64,000 nt of DNA from Clostridium sp. MSJ-8 (GTDB taxonomy: Bacteria; Bacillota; Clostridia; Clostridiales; Clostridiaceae): contig NZ_JAHLQH010000041.1 in assembly GCF_018918325.1 (NCBI RefSeq), forward strand, positions 1 to 64,000, read 5' to 3'. The notes below the pieces were generated by a model, which made no database searches, was not told the origin of the DNA, and was given only the letters and a program-made list of their open reading frames with translations. Below, piece by piece: positions 42,442 through 52,612 of this stretch (position 1 is its first letter; every line of letters starts with the position of its first letter). Position numbers and translations under genes: made by a program.

Positions 42442-44160
42442 CTATAGTTTATTACTTCTTATCTTATTGATATTTTTAATTACACCTTCTAATACAAATG
42501 TGCATGATAACATAACAAACATTATCATTAATGGATATCCTCCAGATCTATACATATAATAAGATGATTTAACTGATGCAATCTCATTATATGCAACCCC
42601 CCCGATTAATACAATATATGATAACAATATAGAAGTTAATATCAACCATACATCAAAGTTCTTCTTTTCTTTTAATTTATTTTTCATATTACAAATCACT
42701 TTTACAGTTATTAATATATAACATCCCCCTCCTAATATAGCTAAAATAGGAAAGATATGCGAATATATCGGTGTAATCTTATTGACTCTATCCACTATTT
42801 TCTTCTTACTACTTATAACATAATCATCATTGTTTTTTATAGCTATATCGTTTGTAATTGCTTCTGCAAATCTTATATCTTCTTCACTATCTCCTCTTCC
42901 CACTTCGCATACGGCATTTACATCTATAAATCTTATAGAATCTATTGTAAACTTCAACATAGTTTTAGGTAGTTGATATGTGTATTCTCTTCTCCATGGA
43001 GGCATCAATGGTGATGGCATAGGTGCTCTGCTTGCAACCGTTCCATCTTTAATAGCCTTCTCTATTTCATCTGCAACATTCTTATAGAATTCATCAGCTT
43101 TTTTTGCATCTTCATAATAACCACATTCCGCCACAGCAGAAATTAAAGGCCATATAATCATTCCATTTTCGTTGTCATCTACTCCCAATCTTGCTTGTCC
43201 CCAAGCTTTCCATTGATCAGTTAATTTGTATTCTATACTTTTTAGTGTAGGGCTTATATCATAAAGCACTTTAAGTTTCGATATAGGAACCGATACCCTA
43301 TATTGCTTATCATCATCTTCAGTTTTTACTCTATAAAAACAGCTAACCGCTCTTGAAAAATTACTATCATCAATTAAGTTATACGAATATAATCCATAAT
43401 GTTTGTAATTCAAATAGGAAAGTGAAATATTACTAAACATTAAAATTCCTATAGGTAATATAACCAATGCTATACGGAAATAATTAACATTATGAAAATT
43501 AAATTTTTTATCTTTTAAACTATTTATTATTGTATTTACTACTAATACAATAGTTACAACTATTGTAAATGGAAGCACCCATATGCGATCTTCCCTTGTA
43601 TGATATGTAGCTGCCAAAGCAATTCCTGCAACCATAGACCACAAAAACAATGATTTATTACTTTTATCTCTTTTTAAATATAAAGCAAAATAACTTCCAA
43701 ATAAAACCAAAACCTCTATGATAGTCAATCCACATCTATATACTCTTTGTAATGTCCACGAAGCATATGATACAGGATTAAATAATAAAACACTATATAT
43801 AATTAACAATGGCCATTTCCTTTTGAATAAACTTTCTATTGAACATACAAAAAGTAAGCACCCTAAAGAATATAAGAAAGTCGTTGTACCTATAAATGAT
43901 AGCCCTAATTTTGAACATACTGCTAAATAAATAGGGCCTGTTAGTTCTTTCATTAAAGTTATTTCATCAAACTTTCCAAGCCAATTATGATTAGCAATAA
44001 AATATCCTAATTTCATCATCCATCCATCATCATATTTGTCAACTGGAATTGCTAATAACGGTAACTTCGCTACTAATAATTGCTTTATTATTGCTAGTAT
44101 AACTATTATTATCCAAAAGTAAAAAATATTTATCTCTTTTTTTTTCTTATCTATTTTCAT
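42442..44160 (-). CDS. Polytopic membrane protein, possible GT-C glycosyltransferase
   Basis: This 572-residue protein has about ten membrane helices and an extracytoplasmic loop region (about 280-440). An acidic DKYDDGWMMK near residue 42 resembles the catalytic aspartates near the first loop of GT-C enzymes. It could be the final transferase of the GtrA/GtrB cassette, adding the flipped sugar outside the cell. No recognised domain name can be given with confidence. The gene overlaps none and lies 72 bases upstream of GtrA and 33 bases downstream of the DUF2142 gene. Confidence 0.6.
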   Translation of the reverse strand: MKIDKKKKEINIFYFWIIIVILAIIKQLLVAKLPLLAIPVDKYDDGWMMKLGYFIANHNWLGKFDEITLMKELTGPIYLAVCSKLGLSFIGTTTFLYSLGCLLFVCSIESLFKRKWPLLIIYSVLLFNPVSYASWTLQRVYRCGLTIIEVLVLFGSYFALYLKRDKSNKSLFLWSMVAGIALAATYHTREDRIWVLPFTIVVTIVLVVNTIINSLKDKKFNFHNVNYFRIALVILPIGILMFSNISLSYLNYKHYGLYSYNLIDDSNFSRAVSCFYRVKTEDDDKQYRVSVPISKLKVLYDISPTLKSIEYKLTDQWKAWGQARLGVDDNENGMIIWPLISAVAECGYYEDAKKADEFYKNVADEIEKAIKDGTVASRAPMPSPLMPPWRREYTYQLPKTMLKFTIDSIRFIDVNAVCEVGRGDSEEDIRFAEAITNDIAIKNNDDYVISSKKKIVDRVNKITPIYSHIFPILAILGGGCYILITVKVICNMKNKLKEKKNFDVWLILTSILLSYIVLIGGVAYNEIASVKSSYYMYRSGGYPLMIMFVMLSCTFVLEGVIKNINKIRSNKL

Positions 44161-44193
44161 AATATTTTTCCTCTAGTATCTTATATATATATA

Positions 44194-46071
44194 TTAATAA
44201 TATTGATTGGTTACTGTTAACAGATACAATATAGCAAATAATATTCCAACGCAAATAAATGTATAATCTATAATTTCTCTATTATCGTCCTTGCATTTTA
44301 ATCTATATGGACATAAAATTGATAGCATCCCTATAACTGGAACAAAATATCTTCCTTGTACTCCTAAAATAGTATTTGAACCTACGGTAGTCCATGTAAT
44401 ATATAAAGTTAAGCATGTAGTAACATATATACATACTGAAACCAAAAAAGTGCCCCAAATAGTCTTTTTGGATAAAACATATTTAGATGGATAACCTAGT
44501 ATTACCACCACCAAGAATGTATTAAATAAATATTTAAGAATCTTTGGCATACCATATAATAGCCAACCAAATTCAGTTAATTGATTAATATACCCTGCTA
44601 AATTTTTAGCTAACGCAATTATAAATCCTTTCATAAATAAAACTGGATTGTTTATTATAAATTTAACTTGTTCTCTACTATTAACACCATACGCATCAAA
44701 ATATGGTTGAAATGGGGAATATTTCGTTCTTATTACTGATATACCAGCCCAGCCTAATGCTATAATTGCTGTTATAGCTATAAATATAATACTTCTATAA
44801 TAACACTTTGAAGATTTATATCTATTTTTAGGTATAAATAATAATAAACTTATTAATAAACAATATGGTAATTTCACCAACCCCAAAATAGTGCATATAA
44901 TAAAATAGCTAAACATATCTTTTATATCTATATCTTTTTTATCATACAGATATAAGAAATATGAAATTGCCAAAATTGCTAATGAATATGTTGTTGCATC
45001 TGCATTGTATGAAGCAACTATAAACAAAGTCATAGGCAATATAGATACTATTGCTAATGGAATCTTATACATCGGTGTTTTCTTCAATGCATATCTAACA
45101 ATTATAGCATACATAATCAAATTCATTATTCTTCCAATTAAAAATACTCCATAATCATTAATTCCAATAATTTTCGAAATCATTATTCCTATAGTTTGAG
45201 GTATATATCCAAAAAATAAATTTGCATTTGCATAACTATAATATGTAGATTCTGTATTCCAATCTGGATCCGTACTCGTTAAAGGTGTATTATCAAAAGT
45301 TGACCAATTATAGTATATTATATCTCCTATTGTATTAGATATTCTATAATCCTGATAGTCTTCACCCATCATAAGATAACCTCTAGAAGCTAAATCAGCT
45401 CTTGATATATGGTCATGCTCGTCTGGAATGTCTAATACAGGATTTAATACTGCAGACATTATACCTAACACTAATATTATTACAAACATACTATTATGAA
45501 TTTCTTTAATATTTATGAACAATAAACTTGCACTGGTCACAATAATTAACAAAGCAACAATTCCGATATACACTGGAGTAAAACCATTATATTGTATAAC
45601 ATAAAATAATCCCTCATTACTCTGTACATTATTAATAGAAAAGTTATCTTTATCACTAACTGAAGTTAATATGTTTAATTTAGCAGTCTCTTTACTTTTT
45701 ATTATTAACTCTAATATATCACCTTTTTTTATGTCATTCCCGTCAATATTAATACTAACAGTATAATCACTATTTATCTCCTCTTTAGGTAACTCTGCTG
45801 TTCCAACTACCTCATCACCATTTTTTACTTCAATATTATAATTGTTTCCATTAGATAATTTTCCTAATTTAAATATTATGTTTTGTGGTTTACTATATGT
45901 AGCTTTTATATTTTGAACTAATTCACCTGTTATAGTCTTATCACCATAATAAGACTCCTTTTCATTAACTTTTATATCTATTGGTTTGTTAAATTTATAA
46001 GAAACACATCCTATTATGCTTATAAAAATCAAAATTAATACTAATCTATATTTTAGATTTTTAATTTTCAT
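44194..46071 (-). CDS. DUF2142 family polytopic membrane protein
   Basis: This 625-residue protein has a large N-terminal extracytoplasmic domain between the first helix and about residue 160, then about ten helices. The DUF2142 signature LNPVLDIPDEHDHISRADLAS (aspartate and histidine facing outside) lies near residue 215, and YNADATTY follows. Such proteins are thought to be GT-C-fold transferases in wall polysaccharide modification; that is a family suggestion, not proof. It is the first gene of a four-gene group with a second polytopic protein, GtrA and GtrB. Confidence 0.85.
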   Translation of the reverse strand: MKIKNLKYRLVLILIFISIIGCVSYKFNKPIDIKVNEKESYYGDKTITGELVQNIKATYSKPQNIIFKLGKLSNGNNYNIEVKNGDEVVGTAELPKEEINSDYTVSINIDGNDIKKGDILELIIKSKETAKLNILTSVSDKDNFSINNVQSNEGLFYVIQYNGFTPVYIGIVALLIIVTSASLLFINIKEIHNSMFVIILVLGIMSAVLNPVLDIPDEHDHISRADLASRGYLMMGEDYQDYRISNTIGDIIYYNWSTFDNTPLTSTDPDWNTESTYYSYANANLFFGYIPQTIGIMISKIIGINDYGVFLIGRIMNLIMYAIIVRYALKKTPMYKIPLAIVSILPMTLFIVASYNADATTYSLAILAISYFLYLYDKKDIDIKDMFSYFIICTILGLVKLPYCLLISLLLFIPKNRYKSSKCYYRSIIFIAITAIIALGWAGISVIRTKYSPFQPYFDAYGVNSREQVKFIINNPVLFMKGFIIALAKNLAGYINQLTEFGWLLYGMPKILKYLFNTFLVVVILGYPSKYVLSKKTIWGTFLVSVCIYVTTCLTLYITWTTVGSNTILGVQGRYFVPVIGMLSILCPYRLKCKDDNREIIDYTFICVGILFAILYLLTVTNQYY

Positions 46072-46224
46072 AACATCCCTCCACCTTTAAAATAATACAA
46101 CTTTTATAATTTTATCACAACAAATTAAAATTGTAAATTAGTCTATTTTGAAATCAATGGTAATTATTAATTAATAATTTAATGTTATATTGCTATAATA
46201 TAGTTTATTTTAATTTAAGACATG

Positions 46225-46279
46225 AAAAATGGATTTGTCGCTAGCAGTTTTTAACTGCTAATGCGGCAAATCCATTTTT
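46225..46279 (-). terminator. Terminator of the amidase gene
   Basis: A long stem (AAAAATGGATTTG / CAAATCCATTTTT) encloses an inner stem (AGCAGT / ACTGCT). It directly abuts the amidase stop and carries a U run on the minus strand. Confidence 0.9.
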
Positions 46280-46280
46280 C

Positions 46281-48911
46281 CTACCTAGCTCCAAACATAC
46301 TTACTACTTGATCTGTTATACTTGACGCAATTTTTCTTTGATTCAAATCAATTGATAAAGCCGTTGCATTACCATAATTTGTAATAAATCCACATTCAAC
46401 TAATATAGCTGGCATTCTTGTATTTCTTAATACATATAAATTAGCAGTTTTTGCTCCTCTATTATAAAAACCTACATTTGATGCAATACTATTTACCACC
46501 TTAGTTGCCAATTGTCTTGATTTATTAATTTTATCACTATAATTATCCCAACTATATCCTTTATCTGGGCTATTAGTAGTTGAATAAACTTCTACACCAT
46601 GGGCACTTGCAGTTGCTGCATTCTGATGTATACTTATAAATAACACTGCCTCAGATTTATTGGCTATAGAAACTCTATTTGCTAAACTTTGATTAACACT
46701 AGATACATCTCTATCAGATGTTTTTCTTGTCATAATAACATTATATCCTGCATTTTCTAAATATGTCCTTAAATAATCTGCTATCTTTATATTTAGTTCA
46801 GTTTCTGAATAAGTTATTCCATTATGTTTAGCTATTGCTCCATAATCCCCACCATAATTGTGTCCTGCGTCAACAACTATTGTTGTCCCTTTGCTTTTGT
46901 AATAAAACTCAACATTTGCTTCTTGAATTGTTCCATCATAACCTATAGGCTCAACTTTTAACGTATGTTTACCCACTTTTAAACCACCTAAGTTAACATT
47001 TGTTAAGTAACCTGATTTAGCACCTCCAATATATCCTGGGAATTTTATATTTACATCTTCTCTACTTTGATTAGTTATAGTTGTTCCTTTTAACACTCCA
47101 TCTATATATATATTTATTTTTTTTACTCCTGAACCATTTAAAGCCCACCCCTTAACTAATATACAATCACTACCTTCTACATAATTAACATTTGGGGCAT
47201 CAATAGTTGTAATATTATCTTTTTTTCTTATAGTTATTGTTTTGTACATATGGTGAATGTAACCATCTTTACCAAACTGTCTGATTTCTAATGTTTGTTT
47301 TCCAGGAGCAATAGTTGTTATATCTAAATTATTTATTTCATACCCAGAATTATGACTTTTGTATTCTGAATAAGCTGAATAAACATCTTCTCTTGATATA
47401 TTAGGAACTGTTTCCCCTAGAAATTTATCATTTATATATGCTTGAACCTTTTCAACACCGCTATAACTCAATGACCATCCAGTTACTGAAAAGTTATCAG
47501 TTATAATATCACTATCAGCTGGTTTATCTATACATTGTATAGGAGTAATTCTAACAGCTCGTACTATTCTTATTTGAATTGCTTCAAGACGCAATCCTTC
47601 ACCTATAGTACCTGCTATTTCTCCATCAGTCTTCCATTCTTGCCAACCTTTATTTTGTATATGTACCCTATATTGTATTTGATAAGTATCTGGAAGATTA
47701 TCTCCCTTTATTTGAATTGCTTCAACTCTTAATCCTTCACCTGATGTTCCGCCCAATTCTCCTTCATGCTTCCAACCAAGCCAACCTTTATTCTGTACAT
47801 AAGTTCTATAAGAAATAGAGCCATTATCAAAATTATTCATTTTAATTATTATACCTTCAACTCTTAATCCTTCACCTGATGTTCCAGCTAGTTCTCCATT
47901 AGATACCCAATCTTGCCATCCTATATTTTCAACATGCGCTTGATATTCTATATTGGGAATATCTTTTTCAAATTTTATTTGAATTGCTTGAATATTACAA
48001 TTATAATTTTCAATATCACCTGCAATTTGTCCGTTATACTTCCATGATTGCCATCCTTTATTAGATATGTATACTCTATATAACAATTGAACATCATCTG
48101 ATATATCTGGTGACTCTATTTTTATTGCCTTTATCCTTTTATTTTTTTTGCCAGCAATTTCATCATTGGACATCCAATCTTGCCATCCTTCTTCTTGTAT
48201 ATATGCTTTATATCTTATTGTTGCTATAGACTTGTCTACATTTATCTTAAAGTTTGAAATATCATTTCCTATTTTCCCTGATGTATTCCCCTCCTTTGCT
48301 ACTCCCATCCATTCATCACTATTAACAAGTTTTGAATTATACTGAATTTTATCATAAAATTTATCATTTTCAACTACTTTTATTTCAATTCCTTCAACTC
48401 TATACCCCTTACCCGATGTTCCTGCTATTTCTCCATCAGTCACCCAATCTTGCCATCCTATATTTTCAACATGCGCTCTATACTCTATATGATATCCTAT
48501 AGGAAGGTTTTCTGTTCTTATCTTAATTGCTTCAACTCTTAATCCTTCACCTGATGTTCCAGCTAGTTCTCCATCAGTTACCCAATCTTGCCATCCCATA
48601 TTTTGAACATGTGCTGTATAATATATTTTTGCATCAGGAGCACCTTCTAACTTAATCATTAACCCTTCAACTCTTAATCCTTCACCTGATGTTCCTGCTA
48701 ATTCTCCATCAGTTACCCAATCTTGCCATCCTATATTTTGAACATGTGTCGTATATTTTACATTTATAGTTTTATCATTTGAATATACTTGTTCTTCTGA
48801 TTGAACTTCTGTGGATACATTTGTATTATTGCTTGTATTTGCTAACACAACTACTGAAAAAATATTAATTATTATAAATATCCCAATTAAAACCCTTATA
48901 CTCTTTTTCAT
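46281..48911 (-). CDS. Secreted N-acetylmuramoyl-L-alanine amidase with nine ChW repeats
   Basis: This 876-residue secreted protein has a signal peptide (IGIFIIINIFSVVVLA) and nine ChW repeats at about 48-445, the fourth degenerate. Two Ig-like modules follow (about 455-660, each with a VTGWSLSYSGV- or VKGWALNGSGV-like core). The C-terminal Amidase_3 domain has zinc His in VVDAGHNYGG, Glu in YSETELN and His in ISIHQNA, with the catalytic Glu in LVECGF. It removes peptide stems from MurNAc. It lies directly upstream of the DUF2142 gene on the same strand, with a strong terminator between. Confidence 0.95.
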   Translation of the reverse strand: MKKSIRVLIGIFIIINIFSVVVLANTSNNTNVSTEVQSEEQVYSNDKTINVKYTTHVQNIGWQDWVTDGELAGTSGEGLRVEGLMIKLEGAPDAKIYYTAHVQNMGWQDWVTDGELAGTSGEGLRVEAIKIRTENLPIGYHIEYRAHVENIGWQDWVTDGEIAGTSGKGYRVEGIEIKVVENDKFYDKIQYNSKLVNSDEWMGVAKEGNTSGKIGNDISNFKINVDKSIATIRYKAYIQEEGWQDWMSNDEIAGKKNKRIKAIKIESPDISDDVQLLYRVYISNKGWQSWKYNGQIAGDIENYNCNIQAIQIKFEKDIPNIEYQAHVENIGWQDWVSNGELAGTSGEGLRVEGIIIKMNNFDNGSISYRTYVQNKGWLGWKHEGELGGTSGEGLRVEAIQIKGDNLPDTYQIQYRVHIQNKGWQEWKTDGEIAGTIGEGLRLEAIQIRIVRAVRITPIQCIDKPADSDIITDNFSVTGWSLSYSGVEKVQAYINDKFLGETVPNISREDVYSAYSEYKSHNSGYEINNLDITTIAPGKQTLEIRQFGKDGYIHHMYKTITIRKKDNITTIDAPNVNYVEGSDCILVKGWALNGSGVKKINIYIDGVLKGTTITNQSREDVNIKFPGYIGGAKSGYLTNVNLGGLKVGKHTLKVEPIGYDGTIQEANVEFYYKSKGTTIVVDAGHNYGGDYGAIAKHNGITYSETELNIKIADYLRTYLENAGYNVIMTRKTSDRDVSSVNQSLANRVSIANKSEAVLFISIHQNAATASAHGVEVYSTTNSPDKGYSWDNYSDKINKSRQLATKVVNSIASNVGFYNRGAKTANLYVLRNTRMPAILVECGFITNYGNATALSIDLNQRKIASSITDQVVSMFGAR
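47560..48765 (-). repeat. Nine ChW repeats (three triads) in the amidase, one degenerate
   Basis: Nine tandem repeats form three triads; most keep the pattern H-V-x-N-x-GW-x-x-W and LAGTSGEGLRVE. The fourth copy lacks the GW core (VNSDEWMGVA), so it may have lost ligand binding while keeping spacing. The first two share long nearly identical DNA stretches. Confidence 0.88.
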
Positions 48912-49245
48912 TTTTCCTCCCCCTTGTTATTGTAAAGTTTCCTATACTTATTTAAAATAATACACTATAAAAAACATCATTTTTATTGTACCACATTATA
49001 CTTTATTCTTAATGCAACTTAACATATTGTTAAATTTTTTTTTATTTATTTTAATTTTTATATGTTACTTAATACAAAAATATATTCTCAAGCCAATATT
49101 TAAATTTTACTTTAACAATACTTTTACCCCAACACAAATTTAATTTTCTCTCTCCAGAACTTATATATAATCAATAGTTTTTTGCATAAAAAAAGATGTC
49201 ACTAATAATTATTTATATTAGAATGACATCTCTATTATTTTTATA
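48912..49245. other. Intergenic region with the terminator of the neighbouring GT2 gene
   Basis: These 334 bases hold the amidase upstream region and, at 49187-49231, an intrinsic terminator for the GT2 gene (AGATGTCA / TGACATCT arms, then U run on the minus strand). A TATACTTTATTC-like AT-rich stretch gives no sure promoter. No small gene with a ribosome binding site was seen. Confidence 0.6.
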
Positions 49246-50157
49246 CTAATCCACATTACTCCAATAACTTTTATTTGCTGTATATTTAAGTATTTTTTCC
49301 TTACTCATATTTTCATATTTCTTTCCTAATTTATTTGCAATAAACCTAACTCCAAAATTAGGAATAATCTTAAATAAGACCTTAAAATTACCTTCTTTAA
49401 TTGCATTCTTTAGTACAAATTTTAATAATGCAAAGGCACTTTTATTAGAACCACAATCTATATATTCATTTTGTTTTAAAAATACAGCTTGATCAAAATA
49501 CCTCTTAAATAAAGTTTTGTAGCTATAATTATGTGAATGTATAACTACTGAATCAGCACAGTATTTTATTCTATATCCATTATTTATTATCTTATATGCA
49601 ATATACATATCCTCATTAGTTAATAGTCTTTTTCCGTCATATCCGTTTAATTTCATAAATACTTCTCTACTAATTGCAGAAGATGCATCAGAAAAGAAAT
49701 ATGTTAATATACCTAATTTCTCTACGTCATCTTTAGATACTACTCTACTGTTCTCAGGATAATTATTCATCCTGGTATATCTCTCTATTGACTTATCAAC
49801 TGCAACTTGCTTAGAAAATGCAGCTTCGCATTTTTTAGCTTGTATATCTTTAGTTAAATTATACAACCATACATCACTATCTATTATTATATCTTGAGTA
49901 ATGAATACTAGTATATCTCCACTAGCTTTATAAGCCATCTGTTCTCTAGTTAAACTATGAGAATACTCTTTTGGTGTAATAGTATTATATGTTGCACCAA
50001 GCCCCTCTAAAATATCTATACTAGAATCATCTTTAGTTTTTGTAACTACATACAATATTTCTTTAATATTTACTTTTTTTTGTTTTTTAATTGATGCATC
50101 TAAACTGGATATATATCGTTCTCCTTTATATATAGGACATATTATTGATATAGTCAT
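49246..50157 (-). CDS. GT2 glycosyltransferase (rhamnosyltransferase-like)
   Basis: This 303-residue GT-A enzyme starts MTISIICPIYKGERYIS. It has ITQDIIID in place of the classical DxD (positions near 90) and ASSAISREVFMKLNGYD further on, as in family 2 rhamnosyltransferases. It is soluble and transfers a sugar, possibly rhamnose, to the surface polysaccharide. No strong ribosome binding site precedes the ATG, but it follows the dual-domain GT by 67 bases in the same direction, so it may rely on the upstream gene's translation. Confidence 0.87.
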   Translation of the reverse strand: MTISIICPIYKGERYISSLDASIKKQKKVNIKEILYVVTKTKDDSSIDILEGLGATYNTITPKEYSHSLTREQMAYKASGDILVFITQDIIIDSDVWLYNLTKDIQAKKCEAAFSKQVAVDKSIERYTRMNNYPENSRVVSKDDVEKLGILTYFFSDASSAISREVFMKLNGYDGKRLLTNEDMYIAYKIINNGYRIKYCADSVVIHSHNYSYKTLFKRYFDQAVFLKQNEYIDCGSNKSAFALLKFVLKNAIKEGNFKVLFKIIPNFGVRFIANKLGKKYENMSKEKILKYTANKSYWSNVD

Positions 50158-50224
50158 ACTAATATTACTGAAATAATATTATAACTTCAGTAATTCTCCC
50201 CTTTCTCATTTTTAGATTGATTAA

Positions 50225-52582
50225 TTATTGAATTTCGTATCTCAAAGAAAAATCTTCCGCACTTAAAGTTAAATTAGGATTATAATATGGATCTCCCTTT
50301 TCTAAGAAATCTGCATATCTTTCTCTAAATCTATTAAATTCACCTCTGAATCTCTCTGCCTTAACTGGATCCTTAGAATCATCTCCTCTGCTTTTAGATT
50401 CATAGTGATATAATTCTGCATAAGGTGTCCAAACATTAACTCTTCCTGTTTGTAAAACTCTTAAACAAAAATCCACATCATTGTAAGCTACTTCAAATGA
50501 TTCATCTAATCCATTTACTTCATCAAACACTGATTTCTTTACTAAAAGACAAGCACCTGTAACTGCACTTAAGTTTTGAGTTATTCCAAGTCTTAAGAAA
50601 TATCCATAAGCTTTTTTAGTAAATCCTCTATGAGCATGTGCTGCTGCTCCTCCTAAGCCTACTATTATTCCACCATGTTGAATAGTAGAATCAGGATAAT
50701 ATAATTTAGCTCCAACACATCCTACATCTTCTCTTTGAGCCAATCCTAACATCTTAGTTAGCCATTCTTTATTAATTACTTCAACATCATTATTAAGTAA
50801 AAGTATATATTCTCCAGTAGCATATCTTGCACCAAAATTATTTATTGCTGAATAATTAAACCCTTTTTCCCATGTTACAACCTTTATATTGTTATATTTG
50901 TCTTGTATTTCTTTGTAATAATCAAAAGTTTCTTTTAACTCAGAATTATTTTCTATAACTATAATCTCATAATTTTCATATTCAGTTTTCTGTATTACAG
51001 ACATTATTGTTCTATTAAGATCATCTATATGATCTTTTGTAGGAATAAGAATTGAAACCTTAGGATTACCTATTATATCATAATCAACTTCATATGTTCC
51101 TATATATTTACCATCTCTAACTGTTCCTTTTAGTCCTCTTACCTTTAAATCTTCACTTAGTGCTTTCTTTGCAGAATCATAGCAATACATTTTATTCTTA
51201 GGATTTCCAGCAGTTGAACCAGAGTGAACTCTCCACGAATATAATATCTTAGGAATATGATGTATATTCTTAGCCTTATATGTTGCTCTTAAGATGATAT
51301 CATAATCCTGGCTACCATTAAAACCCTCTCTGAAGCCACCTATGCTATCCATTAAGTCTTTTCTGAAAACTGAAAAATGACATATATAATTGTAACTTCT
51401 AAAAGTATCTATAGCAAAATCTTGCTTGAAATGAGGATCAAATCTATGAGTACTCTTCTCGTTTATCTTGTCCTCATCTGTATATATAAATTCAATAGTT
51501 CTATCCTCATTTACTGCTTTTACAACTTCATATAACGCATTTGGTTCTAATAAATCATCATGGTCAAACAAGCCTATATAATCACCTGTTGCCATATGAT
51601 AACATTCTTGAGTGTTTCCTGCAATTCCTTTATTTTCATCTAGATATTTTACTTTTACTCTTTTGTCCTTTTGAGCATAATCATCTAACATTTCTTTTAT
51701 ATAAGCTTCTCCAGAAGCACCATCAGCAATACATAATTCCCAATTAGAATAAGTTTGTTTAAATACTGAATCTAAAGTTTCTATCAACAAATGTTTAGGT
51801 GTTTTATATGTAGGTATTAATATGCTTATAAGTGGCTTGTATTCAAATTCATGTTCTCTTTGCAAATTTAATTCTTCTTCAGTAGGAAGGTTAAATTTTA
51901 ACCATTGCTCATACGATATCTTTGAGCCTTTTAACTTCATTAATAATTTAGCAAAGAATTCTTTTAATCCATTTTCTTTTATATAAGAAGAAGCATTCCT
52001 AATATTATTTTTATTAATATTCTTTATTAATTTTCCACACATAGATATTGCTTTTTTTATCTTTTTAGGTATTCTCTTAATAGAATCTCTTATATCATAA
52101 AGCTTAACTAAGAATCTCCAACCACTTGAATTATATATTTTTCTAATTTCCTTTACATAGTTATCTAATTGTAGCTGGATATCTTTATCTACATCTTCAT
52201 GATAGAACTTCATACATAGGTTATTCTTATTATCAGAACCAACCTGTACTTCTTCTCTTTCTTTTTCAATTATTCTTATAATTAATTCTTCTTCAAAAAC
52301 TCCGTTTGTGTTTGGAAATTCAAAGTCATTCCAACCTTTTTCTATTGAATTAATAATCTGTTCTGCAACTAAACTATTACAAGTATTTTCATATATTTCA
52401 ACCCTTAGTGGTTTTTTTTCATAAGCATATTCCTCGGGAAAATATATACTTAATTTCTTTATGTTGAAATCATTATATATAACTTTACATTCATATGCTT
52501 CGTCTTTTTTTATAATTATACTATTAGTTGGTTCTCCGCCTACTCTAAAAATCTCTATCTTATCTTGATTCTCGCTTTTCAT
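50225..52582 (-). CDS. Dual-domain GT2 glycosyltransferase with unknown N-terminal region
   Basis: This 785-residue protein has an N-terminal beta-rich region of about 130 residues resembling carbohydrate-binding or cap domains and a basic helical stretch (about 130-235). Two complete GT-A domains follow. The first, about 250-470, contains SILIPTYKTPKH and FDHDDLLE (DxD). The second, about 505-770, contains VSILIPTKDHID, LLNNDVEV, ACLLVKKSVF and NDVDFCLRV. Such bifunctional enzymes add two sugars in order or build a repeat. It lies between the ABC exporter and the GT2 gene, so it probably assembles the exported rhamnan-like polymer. Confidence 0.92.
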   Translation of the reverse strand: MKSENQDKIEIFRVGGEPTNSIIIKKDEAYECKVIYNDFNIKKLSIYFPEEYAYEKKPLRVEIYENTCNSLVAEQIINSIEKGWNDFEFPNTNGVFEEELIIRIIEKEREEVQVGSDNKNNLCMKFYHEDVDKDIQLQLDNYVKEIRKIYNSSGWRFLVKLYDIRDSIKRIPKKIKKAISMCGKLIKNINKNNIRNASSYIKENGLKEFFAKLLMKLKGSKISYEQWLKFNLPTEEELNLQREHEFEYKPLISILIPTYKTPKHLLIETLDSVFKQTYSNWELCIADGASGEAYIKEMLDDYAQKDKRVKVKYLDENKGIAGNTQECYHMATGDYIGLFDHDDLLEPNALYEVVKAVNEDRTIEFIYTDEDKINEKSTHRFDPHFKQDFAIDTFRSYNYICHFSVFRKDLMDSIGGFREGFNGSQDYDIILRATYKAKNIHHIPKILYSWRVHSGSTAGNPKNKMYCYDSAKKALSEDLKVRGLKGTVRDGKYIGTYEVDYDIIGNPKVSILIPTKDHIDDLNRTIMSVIQKTEYENYEIIVIENNSELKETFDYYKEIQDKYNNIKVVTWEKGFNYSAINNFGARYATGEYILLLNNDVEVINKEWLTKMLGLAQREDVGCVGAKLYYPDSTIQHGGIIVGLGGAAAHAHRGFTKKAYGYFLRLGITQNLSAVTGACLLVKKSVFDEVNGLDESFEVAYNDVDFCLRVLQTGRVNVWTPYAELYHYESKSRGDDSKDPVKAERFRGEFNRFRERYADFLEKGDPYYNPNLTLSAEDFSLRYEIQ

Positions 52583-52612
52583 AAAAATTAACCTTTCTCT
52601 ATATAATAAAGT

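Noticed and set aside
31946-48911. CRISPR array in the repeated regions
   Set aside because: The repeats are in frame inside coding genes and encode ChW units; they lack unique spacers of constant length.
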